64,000 nucleotides of DNA from Draba incana (taxonomy: Eukaryota; Streptophyta; Magnoliopsida; Brassicales; Brassicaceae), in NCBI GenBank assembly GCA_963576765.1, contig OY755215.1, positions 15,639,010 to 15,703,009 of the forward strand, in the 5' to 3' direction. The notes beneath the pieces were generated by a model, which saw only the letters and a program-made list of their open reading frames with translations, did not search any database and was not told the DNA's origin. Positions 42,251 through 54,810 of this stretch are shown here, in pieces; position 1 is the stretch's first letter, and each line of letters starts with the position of its first letter. The position numbers and the translations under genes are program-made.

Positions 42251-45200
42251 TTCTCTCACCCACGCTTTTGAAGAGAGCTGGCATGAAAAATGATAACTTT
42301 TTTTTTTGTTTTTTTTTTTGTCGTAACTCTTTTCTTTTGTTTAATAAAGATATTGTAGTTTAAACATAAAAATCATAGTTCTTGATGAGCCTAAAAGTTT
42401 CATTTACTAAAATAGTAAAAAATGAAACGAATTTAATACAAATCCACTGCCACCACTAAAACTATATATTCAAGTTAAATGAGACGAAATTATAAGAAAC
42501 ATGTTAAAATAAAAAACAAGACAGTGGGCGTCCAATCGTGAGAAGTGGATCCTTGTGTTTGGCAACAAAATTAAAATCGAAGAGACAAAGCCAGGTAACA
42601 AGTTCCGAAACCACTAGTTCCATATCTTTTGGTGATTGATTTACACGCTTATCTTATCCTCTTCAATAGTAATATTTTGTGCTTCTCAACTTATAAATAT
42701 ATAATGGGCCACATCATCTATTTCATGAAATATCTTGACTATTAGTCAGTTTCTTTTAATTGCATGTAGATCATGAACTAGAATGGTACTAACTTTTGGA
42801 GCTTGTCGGATATATTTTTAGTTTGTATTACAATTACAACTTGTGTATACAAAGACACAAAACAATTAGCTTTTCTCTATTTTCCGTTTATTTTTATTTA
42901 TTTTTCTTGGCCGAATTCATAACAAGCTGACAATATAATTAGAACGTGTAAACTCTCGCGGTATTTAGATTGGTAAGAGATATATTGATCATCAATGAGA
43001 TCAAATACATGTGTGAATTGTGATGTATGAAAACTGTGATAAGAGTGAGAAATGTTCGTCAATCTTTCAAGGCCTACCACAGTACTACACCGTGTTGTCT
43101 CAAATTAGTAGGGGCATTGTTGAGTTCGACGAATTGTCATTTTGTGGGGCCAAAACATTTGAGCCCATTGTATTCAGATTATTAAACTTATTGGACTAAA
43201 TGGACCCAATGATAATTTATTGTCTTCGACTGTGCGTAGTAATTGGAGTGGATATAATCCAAAGGAGGAAGATAAACACACATGGCAAATGTTTCGTAGA
43301 AAGAGATGGGACTGGTGAGAGAAGTGTAGCCATAGGAAGCAACTTTAAGAATGCTGAGGTTCATAACAAAAGAAAGCTACCTTACACTTTTCGCTCTTTT
43401 GTTTCCTTCACAAATTCCTCCAAATTTAGATATTGATTGACTTCACAATCATAACGATATAGCAGATATAATCATATATATATATAAATACAAGATGATT
43501 CCGCGCGTAATACGCAGATTAAATAATTTTTAATTTTTAAAATTTTTACTAAACAAAAAATGTTGCACTATGGTTTAATGTTGTTACGATGTTCAATCTT
43601 TTATTTCGTTTCGGTTTAAATATTGTGAATTTATAGGATTTTGAATAATAGTATCTAAAGTATTATAAAAATACAATGTATATGATTGTATTAATTAAAA
43701 CACAAAGTTTTTTTTTATCATTTAGAATCTAAAGAAACATATAAAAATCATTAAAAAAAACCTAATGAAATTCCTTACTTTAACACAGATTTTAAGAATT
43801 TATGAGGTATGTGGGGATTTCTTCTAGTAAATTATCTAGTTGGATTATCCCACATTTTCTATTCTAAAATGATAAGTAATAAGTGAATAATAATTTTGAA
43901 TTATATAAAATCACTATACTTTTAATTGGAAAAAGTTATAATTTGTAAAATCTGTCTATAAAATATAAGGGTAAGTAGTTACTAATATCTTTTTTCTTAC
44001 ATAAACCGCTATTTATGAAGGGGATAAGTATATTTTTCTCCTTCTAATAAAAATCTAAATCATTTTTAAGAAGCTATAAAAAAAATATATAAAGATTTGG
44101 TGACGATACTTAAGTCACCAACAAAAACAAAAATCATTTATCAATCAAATATGAAAAATACTTTAGTGACTGGTTGTTGATAATTTAAGTTGAAAAATGT
44201 AGATTGTTATATTACTTACGTAACTAAGAAAATATTTTTTTTAATCTTAAATTTTGAAATAAAGACAAGATTGATTTCCGTAAGGGTGATTGTCATTTCT
44301 AAAAATATTACCTTGTAATTTATGCTAATTAGTGGGCTAAATAACAAAATTTCAGAAAGAATTTTGCAATGTCATATTTTAGAGGTTGCCATGTCACATT
44401 TAAATTGTGAGAGTCAATGTGGGGATGACATATATGATTCTTTAAGAGAATCACTTCTCTAATAATATATAGGGGATAATTTTTTTTTTTTTGGATTTAT
44501 ATACATATGAGATAATACATTTCAGTTTATTAGTTACCTTCTCTCTCTTTTGCGTTTATGTGAAAATAAAATGATATATAGATTTTTTATCTTTAGTAAT
44601 CAAATGCACCTTCTAAGCAAGCCATTGTTACTTTTAAATTATTTAAACCATTTCCAATCATCTCATTTTCATTTCGTAACAAACTATTGAAATTGTCGTA
44701 TTATAGAGAAAAGAAAAAGAAGCAAGCTCGCTCTCAAATATCAAAATTTTAAAGTACAAATTCTACGACAGGTAATGCTTAATATTCTGAATCTAAAACG
44801 TGACAAGTAAATATGGAAGTAAATGGAATACTAAAATATTAATCTTATTTTTTTGAAAATTTTCATATAATTATGATATTTTATAACAAAAATGTTATTT
44901 TTTGAAACTAAAATAATGCAATTTTTGTTAGTTAAATATAATATACATGAAGGAATAATATATATGCAATCTTTGATATATATTTTTTTCAAACATGCCA
45001 CCTCTAAAGATAAAAACAAAAATCATTAAAAAAAATTTCTCTCTCTTTTCCACGGAAAAACGGCTTCTCCTTTTTTTTTTCTTCTTCTTCTTCTCTCTTT
45101 CTCTTTTTGTCTCAAAAATGATGGTGATGAAGAAGAATAATCAAGATAAAAACAACCAACATTTTATTTTAATTCAACAATGCGGAAATTCTCACAAAAT

Positions 45201-45288
45201 AGTCCAACAAATTATTAAGCCAATAACCCAAATACCAAATTCAACAAATCAATTCCAAAGATTGAAACAGGAAATACTAGCAACCTAA
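42251..45288. other. AT-rich spacer, copy 1
   Basis: Original target DNA of element F, low GC, with poly-T and TTC runs near 42300 and 45070. Short open frames on both strands have no recognisable domain and AT-driven codon use. It includes the Helitron-like stretch listed separately. I see no host gene. Confidence 0.6.
43490..44476 (-). mobile_element. Possible non-autonomous Helitron remnant, copy 1
   Basis: Read on minus it begins TCCCCTATATATTATTAG (44476 downward) and ends with a GC-rich short hairpin (GCGTA-A-TACGC at 43505-43515) followed by ATCATCTTGT. Plant Helitrons begin TC and end with a hairpin and CTRRT; here the last bases are CTTGT, so the match is imperfect. Confidence 0.3.
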
Positions 45289-45533
45289 ATATCAGGTTCA
45301 CTAGACTTAAGCAATTAAACTAACAACCTTAATCATGCTCTTCTTCTGGCCTTGATTCCGCGATCACACATTTCTTTCACCTGCAACACATGGAAATAAG
45401 AGTTGCGTGAGTATTATCACAAGTACTCAGTGAAGCGGTCATCCCGTCTACCGAATACATAATAAGGGTAAATAGTTAGCCAATACTTCGCGATCAAACA
45501 ACAATCAACAATATTAAAATCACCATTAAATTG
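45289..45533 (-). repeat. Inverted Tekay LTR fragment, copy 1
   Basis: The reverse complement reads GGATGACCGCTTCACTGAGTA, then the AATACTCACGCAACTC block, GATCGCGGAATCAAGGCC and AAGTCTAGTGAACCTG, the conserved inner part of the A and B LTRs (compare 1185-1345). It lies head to head with a plus-strand LTR end. Confidence 0.8.
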
Positions 45534-46834
45534 GTTTAATTGGTTTTATTTGAGTTGTTGGTTTTCCACTGAGTATTGATAATTGTTGGATTAGCCGTTG
45601 AGAATTAGCATTTATGGGAATGTTAACTCGGGTTAATTATTTTTTTTTAAAAAGTGTTGGTTAAAAAAAAAGTGCAGTTTTTGGCAGAGAGAGATTGGTT
45701 TTCTAAGTCACATTGTTTCTACATAGGGAGTTTATGTGAATCCGACTAAGATTTAGGCTATCAGAGATTGGCCTAGAACGTATAATGCTAAGGAGATCAG
45801 GAGTTTCCTAGGTTTGGCAGGTTATTATCGGAGGTTCGTTAAGGGCTTTGCGAGTATGGCTCAATCGATGACGAAGTTGACCGGGAAGGATGTCCTGTTT
45901 GTTATGTCTCACGAGTGTGAGGACAACTTTGCGATGCTGAAGGAGAAGTTGATGAATACACCTGTATTGGCATTGTATGAGCCGGGTAAGCCTTATGCAA
46001 TGTACATTGATGCTTCTGGGATTGGATAAGGATGTGTGTTGATGCAGGAGGGCATGTTGATTGTGTATGCTTCGAGGTAGTTGAGGGGTGCTGAACGCAA
46101 TTATCCTACTCATGATTTGGAGTTGGATTCTGTAGTGTTGGCTCTGAAGATTTGGAGATCATATATTTATGGTGGGAAGCTTCAGATTTTTACGGATCAC
46201 AAGAATTTACAGCATATTTTTACTCAGCCTTTCTTGAATGTGAGACAAAGGCGCAGGGTTGAGTTGCTGGCAGATAATGATCTAAATATCGTTTACCATC
46301 CCGGTAATGCTAACCAGGTGGCGGATGCTCTGAGTCGTCGGAGATTAGATTCGGCTCGGAAGCAAGATGTTGAGGTATTTGTAAGCGAGATTGGCACTTT
46401 GCGTTTGTGTGATATTTCGCAGGAGTCGTTGGGTTTAGAGGCGGTGGATCATGCAGATCTTCTGAGTAGGATCCGAGTGGATTAGAATATTGATTTGGTT
46501 TTGATTGATACATCGAGGAGTGTTGGTTCTGAGTATCAGGTCTCTTCGAATGGGATGATTCTTATGCGTGAACGGGTTAGTGTACCCAAGGATGAGTTGT
46601 TGAGGCAGGAGATTATGCGAGAGGCTCATGCGAGCAAGTTCTCGATTCATCTGGGAGCGACTAAGATGTATCATGTTCTTAAGTGGTATTATCATTTGGT
46701 CCAGATGAAGATATGTAGCTGACTAGGTCGCGAAGTATGATACGTGCCAGTTAGTGAAGGCACAACATCAGGTTCAGAGCGGTAAGTTCCAGAGTTTACC
46801 TATTCCAAAGTGGAAGTGGGATATGATCACTATG
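45534..46834 (+). pseudogene. Element H: LTR end and pol fragment, copy 1
   Basis: 45534-45650 matches the LTR end at about 56507-56620. Directly after follows pol of the B type: RT thumb (GFLSHIVS- near 45700, FLGLAGYYRRFVKGF near 45811), RNase H (YIDASGIG with a stop after it, LKIWRSYIYGGKLQIFTDHK), DALSRRRLDSARKQD, and the integrase zinc region (REAHASKFSIHLGATKMYH). There are several in-frame stops. It is cut at 46834 in the DMITM motif by the duplication junction. Confidence 0.88.
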
Positions 46835-48543
46835 TACATCATCTGAAGGTAGTGTTGGAGTTATTTGTTAAACATCAATTATTTACAAATAATAAGAAAT
46901 GTTTATTTGGTCAGAGGCAAGTAGAGTACTTAGGCCACATCATTTCAGAACAAGGGGTATTCACTGATCCGGCCAAAGCAGAAGTAATGGATAAGTGGCA
47001 TGTGCCTAAGAATGTGAAAGGGGTAAAGGTTTTTTGGGACTGACAGGATACTATAGAAGATTCATTAAAGGGTATGGTTTTGTGGCTAAACCTCTTACAG
47101 AGTTGCTGAAGAAAGATGCTTTTGAATGGTCACCCAAAGCTCAGGCAGCCTTTGACACATTAATGAGGTTGATGACCTCTGCTCCTGTATTGGCCTTACC
47201 AGACTTCAATGAGGTGTTTGTAGTTGAGTCTGATGCATCTGGAATAGGTCTAGGGGCTGTCTTAAAGCAGAAGCAAAATCCTATTGCTTACTTTAGTCAT
47301 GGGTTAACTGAGAGAGAACAGTTGAAACCGATTTATGAAAGGGAACTCATGGTGTTTGTATTGGCAATACAAAAATGGAAACACTACCTCTTGGGGAAGA
47401 AATTTCTACTAAAAATAAATCAAAAGGGCCTGAAGTTCTTACTAGAACAAAAAGAAGTGTCAATGGAGTATCAAAGATGGCTGATTAAACTGTTGGGATA
47501 TGACTTTGAGATCTTTTTTAGAACTAGAAAAGAGAATGGAGCAGCAGATGGTTTATCTAGGATAAATCATAGAGAGAGTAGTTGCAAACAAATGTTGCTA
47601 GCATTGACTATACCTGCAGCTATTCAATTGCAAGATATATACAAAGGCGATGAGAATGATGAGATTCAAGGTATAATAGTGAAGATCAAAAGTGGGACAT
47701 TGTCAAATGAGAAGTATACAGTGTATGATGGTAGGTTAATTTTTAAGGGCAGATTAGTCTTACCCAAGCAGTCTAGGCATATCGCTTTGCTACTAGAAGA
47801 ATATCATGATGTTGTGTTGGGTGGACATTTAGGTGTGTTGAAAACACTGAAGAGGATCCAAACACAGTTCTACTGGCCTAAAATGAGAGGGGATGTGCAG
47901 AGATATGTAGCTGAATGTAAGATATGCCAGACTCACAAGTATTCAACACTATCACCAGTTGGATTATTACAACCTCTACCTATTCCAGAACAGATTTGGG
48001 AAGATATATCCATTGACTTTATAGAGGGGCTTCTAACTTCTCAAGGAGTCAATGTCATTCTGGTAGTGGTTGATAGATTGAGCAAGTATGCTCACTTCAT
48101 CACACTAAGACATCCTTTTCAAGCTCCTGATGTGGCTAAGAAGTTTGTTCAAGAAGTAGTGAGGTTACATGGTTTTCCTGTGTCCATTGTATCGGATAGG
48201 GACAGAATTTTCCTGAGTAACTTCTGGACACAATGTTTCAAGATGGCTGGAACTCAGCTGAAGTATAGCACTTCGTTTCACCCACAAACTTATGGGCAAA
48301 CAGAGGTATTTAATAGGTGTTTGGAGACATTTCTTCGTTGCTTTGCATCTGGAGAACCCAAGAAGTGGTCTCATTACTTGCACTAGGCAGAGTTGTGGTA
48401 TAATACTTCATACCATACAGCTTTACAGGCCACACCATTTGAAGTGATTTATGGAAGAAAGGCTCCAAAGCTGATACAGTTTGAGCCAAGATCCACTACA
48501 AACTTTCAACTAGAAACAACCTTAAGACAAAGAGATATGATGC
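46835..48543 (+). pseudogene. RT thumb to integrase of element F, copy 2
   Basis: Lacks the RT palm with the catalytic Asp pair, which stays in copy 1 only. The six-T run at 47030-47035 shifts the frame, so it reads as 46810-47043 and then 47034-48386. RNase H, zinc region and the D-D-35-E triad are otherwise identical to copy 1. Confidence 0.95.
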
Positions 48544-48563
48544 TTTAACAAATCAAGTAGAAT

Positions 48564-49145
48564 TTGATCAGGGCTCAACAAATAATGAAAAACAATGCTG
48601 ATAAGCATAGAAGAGAGTTGCAGCTGGAAGTAGGAGCCAAAGTATTCTTGAATTTGAGACCCTATAGACAACAATCTGTAGTGAAAAGGGTGTTTCAAAA
48701 ATTGGCGGCTAAGTATTATGGCCCATTTGAAGTTTTGGAGAAGATTGGGTCAGTCGCTTACAAATTGAAACTACCAAGTGATTCAAAAATTCATCCAGTG
48801 TTTCATGTATCTCAGCTGAAACCTGTCTTGGGTAATCATCATGAAGTGTCATCTCTGCCTAAAGATTTGACAATAGTAGAAGTATCACTGGAACCAGAAG
48901 AGATTATGGGAACAAGATACAATAAAGAAGGAGATCTAAAAGCATTGGTAAAATGGACAAATTTTCCTGTTCATGATCAAACTTGGGTTAGAGTGAAAGA
49001 TCTGAAACAACAATTTCCAACTTATCAACTTGAGGGCAAGTTGGGATCTTCCGAGGGGGGTATTGATAGGCCTTTGAAGAGCTACGTGAGAAGGAGATTG
49101 AAGAAGGGAAACACTAATGAAGAAGAGAGCAACATAGGTTGTTAG
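48564..49145 (+). pseudogene. Integrase tail and chromodomain of element F, copy 2
   Basis: Identical in translation to 41471-42052, including the chromodomain and the run into the LTR. Confidence 0.92.
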
Positions 49146-49338
49146 AGAAGTTAGTTGATTAGTTGAGAATTTGTTAGTTCTTAACGGTAGTTAGTTTGTA
49201 GAGAGACCCTCTAATATAAAGAGTGAGTCTCTAGGATTATTTGATTCATTGAGATTTTGGCATCTCAAACATACACTTGTAAACATTTCAGTGATCAATA
49301 AAGATTTTCATTGTTTCTTTACATCGGAAATTTTAACA
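49064..49338 (+). repeat. 3' LTR of element F, copy 2
   Basis: Exact counterpart of 41971-42245, followed by TGGTC. Confidence 0.94.
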
Positions 49339-49343
49339 TGGTC

Positions 49344-52300
49344 TTCTCTCACCCACGCTTTTGAAGAGAGCTGGCATGAAAAATGATAACTTTTTTTTTT
49401 GTTTTTTTTTTTGTCGTAACTCTTTTCTTTTGTTTAATAAAGATATTGTAGTTTAAACATAAAAATCATAGTTCTTGATGAGCCTAAAAGTTTCATTTAC
49501 TAAAATAGTAAAAAATGAAACGAATTTAATACAAATCCACTGCCACCACTAAAACTATATATTCAAGTTAAATGAGACGAAATTATAAGAAACATGTTAA
49601 AATAAAAAACAAGACAGTGGGCGTCCAATCGTGAGAAGTGGATCCTTGTGTTTGGCAACAAAATTAAAATCGAAGAGACAAAGCCAGGTAACAAGTTCCG
49701 AAACCACTAGTTCCATATCTTTTGGTGATTGATTTACACGCTTATCTTATCCTCTTCAATAGTAATATTTTGTGCTTCTCAACTTATAAATATATAATGG
49801 GCCACATCATCTATTTCATGAAATATCTTGACTATTAGTCAGTTTCTTTTAATTGCATGTAGATCATGAACTAGAATGGTACTAACTTTTGGAGCTTGTC
49901 GGATATATTTTTAGTTTGTATTACAATTACAACTTGTGTATACAAAGACACAAAACAATTAGCTTTTCTCTATTTTCCGTTTATTTTTATTTATTTTTCT
50001 TGGCCGAATTCATAACAAGCTGACAATATAATTAGAACGTGTAAACTCTCGCGGTATTTAGATTGGTAAGAGATATATTGATCATCAATGAGATCAAATA
50101 CATGTGTGAATTGTGATGTATGAAAACTGTGATAAGAGTGAGAAATGTTCGTCAATCTTTCAAGGCCTACCACAGTACTACACCGTGTTGTCTCAAATTA
50201 GTAGGGGCATTGTTGAGTTCGACGAATTGTCATTTTGTGGGGCCAAAACATTTGAGCCCATTGTATTCAGATTATTAAACTTATTGGACTAAATGGACCC
50301 AATGATAATTTATTGTCTTCGACTGTGCGTAGTAATTGGAGTGGATATAATCCAAAGGAGGAAGATAAACACACATGGCAAATGTTTCGTAGAAAGAGAT
50401 GGGACTGGTGAGAGAAGTGTAGCCATAGGAAGCAACTTTAAGAATGCTGAGGTTCATAACAAAAGAAAGCTACCTTACACTTTTCGCTCTTTTGTTTCCT
50501 TCACAAATTCCTCCAAATTTAGATATTGATTGACTTCACAATCATAACGATATAGCAGATATAATCATATATATATATAAATACAAGATGATTCCGCGCG
50601 TAATACGCAGATTAAATAATTTTTAATTTTTAAAATTTTTACTAAACAAAAAATGTTGCACTATGGTTTAATGTTGTTACGATGTTCAATCTTTTATTTC
50701 GTTTCGGTTTAAATATTGTGAATTTATAGGATTTTGAATAATAGTATCTAAAGTATTATAAAAATACAATGTATATGATTGTATTAATTAAAACACAAAG
50801 TTTTTTTTTATCATTTAGAATCTAAAGAAACATATAAAAATCATTAAAAAAAACCTAATGAAATTCCTTACTTTAACACAGATTTTAAGAATTTATGAGG
50901 TATGTGGGGATTTCTTCTAGTAAATTATCTAGTTGGATTATCCCACATTTTCTATTCTAAAATGATAAGTAATAAGTGAATAATAATTTTGAATTATATA
51001 AAATCACTATACTTTTAATTGGAAAAAGTTATAATTTGTAAAATCTGTCTATAAAATATAAGGGTAAGTAGTTACTAATATCTTTTTTCTTACATAAACC
51101 GCTATTTATGAAGGGGATAAGTATATTTTTCTCCTTCTAATAAAAATCTAAATCATTTTTAAGAAGCTATAAAAAAAATATATAAAGATTTGGTGACGAT
51201 ACTTAAGTCACCAACAAAAACAAAAATCATTTATCAATCAAATATGAAAAATACTTTAGTGACTGGTTGTTGATAATTTAAGTTGAAAAATGTAGATTGT
51301 TATATTACTTACGTAACTAAGAAAATATTTTTTTTAATCTTAAATTTTGAAATAAAGACAAGATTGATTTCCGTAAGGGTGATTGTCATTTCTAAAAATA
51401 TTACCTTGTAATTTATGCTAATTAGTGGGCTAAATAACAAAATTTCAGAAAGAATTTTGCAATGTCATATTTTAGAGGTTGCCATGTCACATTTAAATTG
51501 TGAGAGTCAATGTGGGGATGACATATATGATTCTTTAAGAGAATCACTTCTCTAATAATATATAGGGGATAATTTTTTTTTTTTTGGATTTATATACATA
51601 TGAGATAATACATTTCAGTTTATTAGTTACCTTCTCTCTCTTTTGCGTTTATGTGAAAATAAAATGATATATAGATTTTTTATCTTTAGTAATCAAATGC
51701 ACCTTCTAAGCAAGCCATTGTTACTTTTAAATTATTTAAACCATTTCCAATCATCTCATTTTCATTTCGTAACAAACTATTGAAATTGTCGTATTATAGA
51801 GAAAAGAAAAAGAAGCAAGCTCGCTCTCAAATATCAAAATTTTAAAGTACAAATTCTACGACAGGTAATGCTTAATATTCTGAATCTAAAACGTGACAAG
51901 TAAATATGGAAGTAAATGGAATACTAAAATATTAATCTTATTTTTTTGAAAATTTTCATATAATTATGATATTTTATAACAAAAATGTTATTTTTTGAAA
52001 CTAAAATAATGCAATTTTTGTTAGTTAAATATAATATACATGAAGGAATAATATATATGCAATCTTTGATATATATTTTTTTCAAACATGCCACCTCTAA
52101 AGATAAAAACAAAAATCATTAAAAAAAATTTCTCTCTCTTTTCCACGGAAAAACGGCTTCTCCTTTTTTTTTTCTTCTTCTTCTTCTCTCTTTCTCTTTT
52201 TGTCTCAAAAATGATGGTGATGAAGAAGAATAATCAAGATAAAAACAACCAACATTTTATTTTAATTCAACAATGCGGAAATTCTCACAAAATAGTCCAA

Positions 52301-52381
52301 CAAATTATTAAGCCAATAACCCAAATACCAAATTCAACAAATCAATTCCAAAGATTGAAACAGGAAATACTAGCAACCTAA
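49344..52381. other. AT-rich spacer, copy 2
   Basis: Counterpart of 42251-45288. The Helitron-like stretch falls at 50583-51569. No gene recognised. Confidence 0.6.
50583..51569 (-). mobile_element. Possible Helitron remnant, copy 2
   Basis: Duplicate of 43490-44476, with the same imperfect ends. Confidence 0.3.
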
Positions 52382-52626
52382 ATATCAGGTTCACTAGACT
52401 TAAGCAATTAAACTAACAACCTTAATCATGCTCTTCTTCTGGCCTTGATTCCGCGATCACACATTTCTTTCACCTGCAACACATGGAAATAAGAGTTGCG
52501 TGAGTATTATCACAAGTACTCAGTGAAGCGGTCATCCCGTCTACCGAATACATAATAAGGGTAAATAGTTAGCCAATACTTCGCGATCAAACAACAATCA
52601 ACAATATTAAAATCACCATTAAATTG
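52382..52626 (-). repeat. Inverted Tekay LTR fragment, copy 2
   Basis: Duplicate of 45289-45533. Confidence 0.8.
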
Positions 52627-54810
52627 GTTTAATTGGTTTTATTTGAGTTGTTGGTTTTCCACTGAGTATTGATAATTGTTGGATTAGCCGTTGAGAATTA
52701 GCATTTATGGGAATGTTAACTCGGGTTAATTATTTTTTTTTAAAAAGTGTTGGTTAAAAAAAAAGTGCAGTTTTTGGCAGAGAGAGATTGGTTTTCTAAG
52801 TCACATTGTTTCTACATAGGGAGTTTATGTGAATCCGACTAAGATTTAGGCTATCAGAGATTGGCCTAGAACGTATAATGCTAAGGAGATCAGGAGTTTC
52901 CTAGGTTTGGCAGGTTATTATCGGAGGTTCGTTAAGGGCTTTGCGAGTATGGCTCAATCGATGACGAAGTTGACCGGGAAGGATGTCCTGTTTGTTATGT
53001 CTCACGAGTGTGAGGACAACTTTGCGATGCTGAAGGAGAAGTTGATGAATACACCTGTATTGGCATTGTATGAGCCGGGTAAGCCTTATGCAATGTACAT
53101 TGATGCTTCTGGGATTGGATAAGGATGTGTGTTGATGCAGGAGGGCATGTTGATTGTGTATGCTTCGAGGTAGTTGAGGGGTGCTGAACGCAATTATCCT
53201 ACTCATGATTTGGAGTTGGATTCTGTAGTGTTGGCTCTGAAGATTTGGAGATCATATATTTATGGTGGGAAGCTTCAGATTTTTACGGATCACAAGAATT
53301 TACAGCATATTTTTACTCAGCCTTTCTTGAATGTGAGACAAAGGCGCAGGGTTGAGTTGCTGGCAGATAATGATCTAAATATCGTTTACCATCCCGGTAA
53401 TGCTAACCAGGTGGCGGATGCTCTGAGTCGTCGGAGATTAGATTCGGCTCGGAAGCAAGATGTTGAGGTATTTGTAAGCGAGATTGGCACTTTGCGTTTG
53501 TGTGATATTTCGCAGGAGTCGTTGGGTTTAGAGGCGGTGGATCATGCAGATCTTCTGAGTAGGATCCGAGTGGATTAGAATATTGATTTGGTTTTGATTG
53601 ATACATCGAGGAGTGTTGGTTCTGAGTATCAGGTCTCTTCGAATGGGATGATTCTTATGCGTGAACGGGTTAGTGTACCCAAGGATGAGTTGTTGAGGCA
53701 GGAGATTATGCGAGAGGCTCATGCGAGCAAGTTCTCGATTCATCTGGGAGCGACTAAGATGTATCATGTTCTTAAGTGGTATTATCATTTGGTCCAGATG
53801 AAGATATGTAGCTGACTAGGTCGCGAAGTATGATACGTGCCAGTTAGTGAAGGCACAACATCAGGTTCAGAGCGGTAAGTTCCAGAGTTTACCTATTCCA
53901 AAGTGGAAGTGGGATATGATCACTATGGATTTTGTGGTCGGACTAGCTAACTCGAGAACCTATGATGTTATTTGGATGATTGTGGACCGTCTGACCAAGT
54001 CGGCATATTTTCTAGTCATTAAGAAGACCGATAGAGAGGCAGTTTTGGCTAAGAAATATGTGAAGGAGATAGTGAGACTGGATGGAGTGCTAGCAAGCAT
54101 TGTGTTGGACCGGGATTCTAAGTTTGCGTCTGAGTTTTGGAGAGTCTTTCAGGCTGAGATGGGCACTAAGGTGCATTTGAGTACACCTTATCATCTACGG
54201 ACTGATGGGAACTCCGAGAGGACTATTTAGACTTTGGAGGATTTGTTGAGGATGTGTGTTCTGGATTGGGGTGGTCATTGGGTTGATCATTTGTGCCTAG
54301 CTGAGTTTGCATATAATAACACTTTTTAGGCGAGTATCGGGATGACTTCGTATGAGGCATTATATGGGAAGTCGTGTAGGACACCTTTATGTTGGACCTA
54401 AGTGGGGGAGAGGAGCATTTTTGGTGCGAGTTTTGTTCAGGACACGACAGAGAAGATCCGTGTCTTGAAGCTGAACATGAAGGAGGCTCATGATTGGTAG
54501 AGGACTTATGCCGATAAGAGGCAGAGAGAGTTGGAGTTCGCGGTCGGAGATAGAGTGTATCTCAAGATGGCCATGTTGCGAGTAACTAACAAATCGATTT
54601 TAGAGAACAAGCTGGGTCCGAGGTTTATGGATTTGTTCTTGGTAGTGGAGCGAGTTGGACCGGTGGCATACCGGTTAGAGTTACCTCCGATTATGAAGGC
54701 ATTTCATTAGGTGTTTCATGTGTCGATGTTGAGGAAGTGCATGTATACTTCGAAGGAGTTGGTATCTAAGATTCATGAGTACGCTCATCCTGATTTGACG
54801 GTGTGTTTCA
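52627..54810 (+). pseudogene. Element H pol, complete stretch in copy 2
   Basis: Same start as copy 1, then past the duplication end into the rest of integrase: MDFVVGLANSRTYDVIWMIV, VLDRDSKFASEFWRVF and GNSERTI keep the positions of the D-D-E triad. The GPY/F-like part (RFMDLFLVVERVGPVAY, near 54620) and HVSMLRKCMYTSKE follow. After HPDLTV at about 54800 the sequence jumps straight into 3' noncoding DNA, so the chromodomain-like tail present in element B is deleted. Many stops. Confidence 0.88.

Larger units (their letters stand above)
39741..46834. repeat. 7.09-kb tandem duplication, copy 1
   Basis: Runs from TACATCATCTG inside the F reverse transcriptase to GATCACTATG inside the H integrase. 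Copy 2 follows with no gap. The breakpoints share ATG: ...GAACATG|TACATC at the start, ...CACTATG|TACATC at the junction, ...CACTATG|GATTTT at the end. By eye the only difference is a T run of 7 (39936-39942) against 6 in copy 2. Confidence 0.97.
46835..53927. repeat. 7.09-kb tandem duplication, copy 2
   Basis: Same content as copy 1, offset +7094 before and +7093 after the T run at 47030-47035. It begins in the middle of the F reverse transcriptase, so the first reading frame is a fusion: H integrase (KWDMITM) joined to the F thumb (YVHHLKVVLELF). It ends at 53927 and continues into the rest of H. Confidence 0.97.

Noticed and set aside
42898..43436. Short frames in the AT-rich spacer as host genes (also in copy 2)
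   Set aside because: Under 80 codons, AT-driven composition and no motif; their exact repetition reflects the tandem duplication, not conservation.
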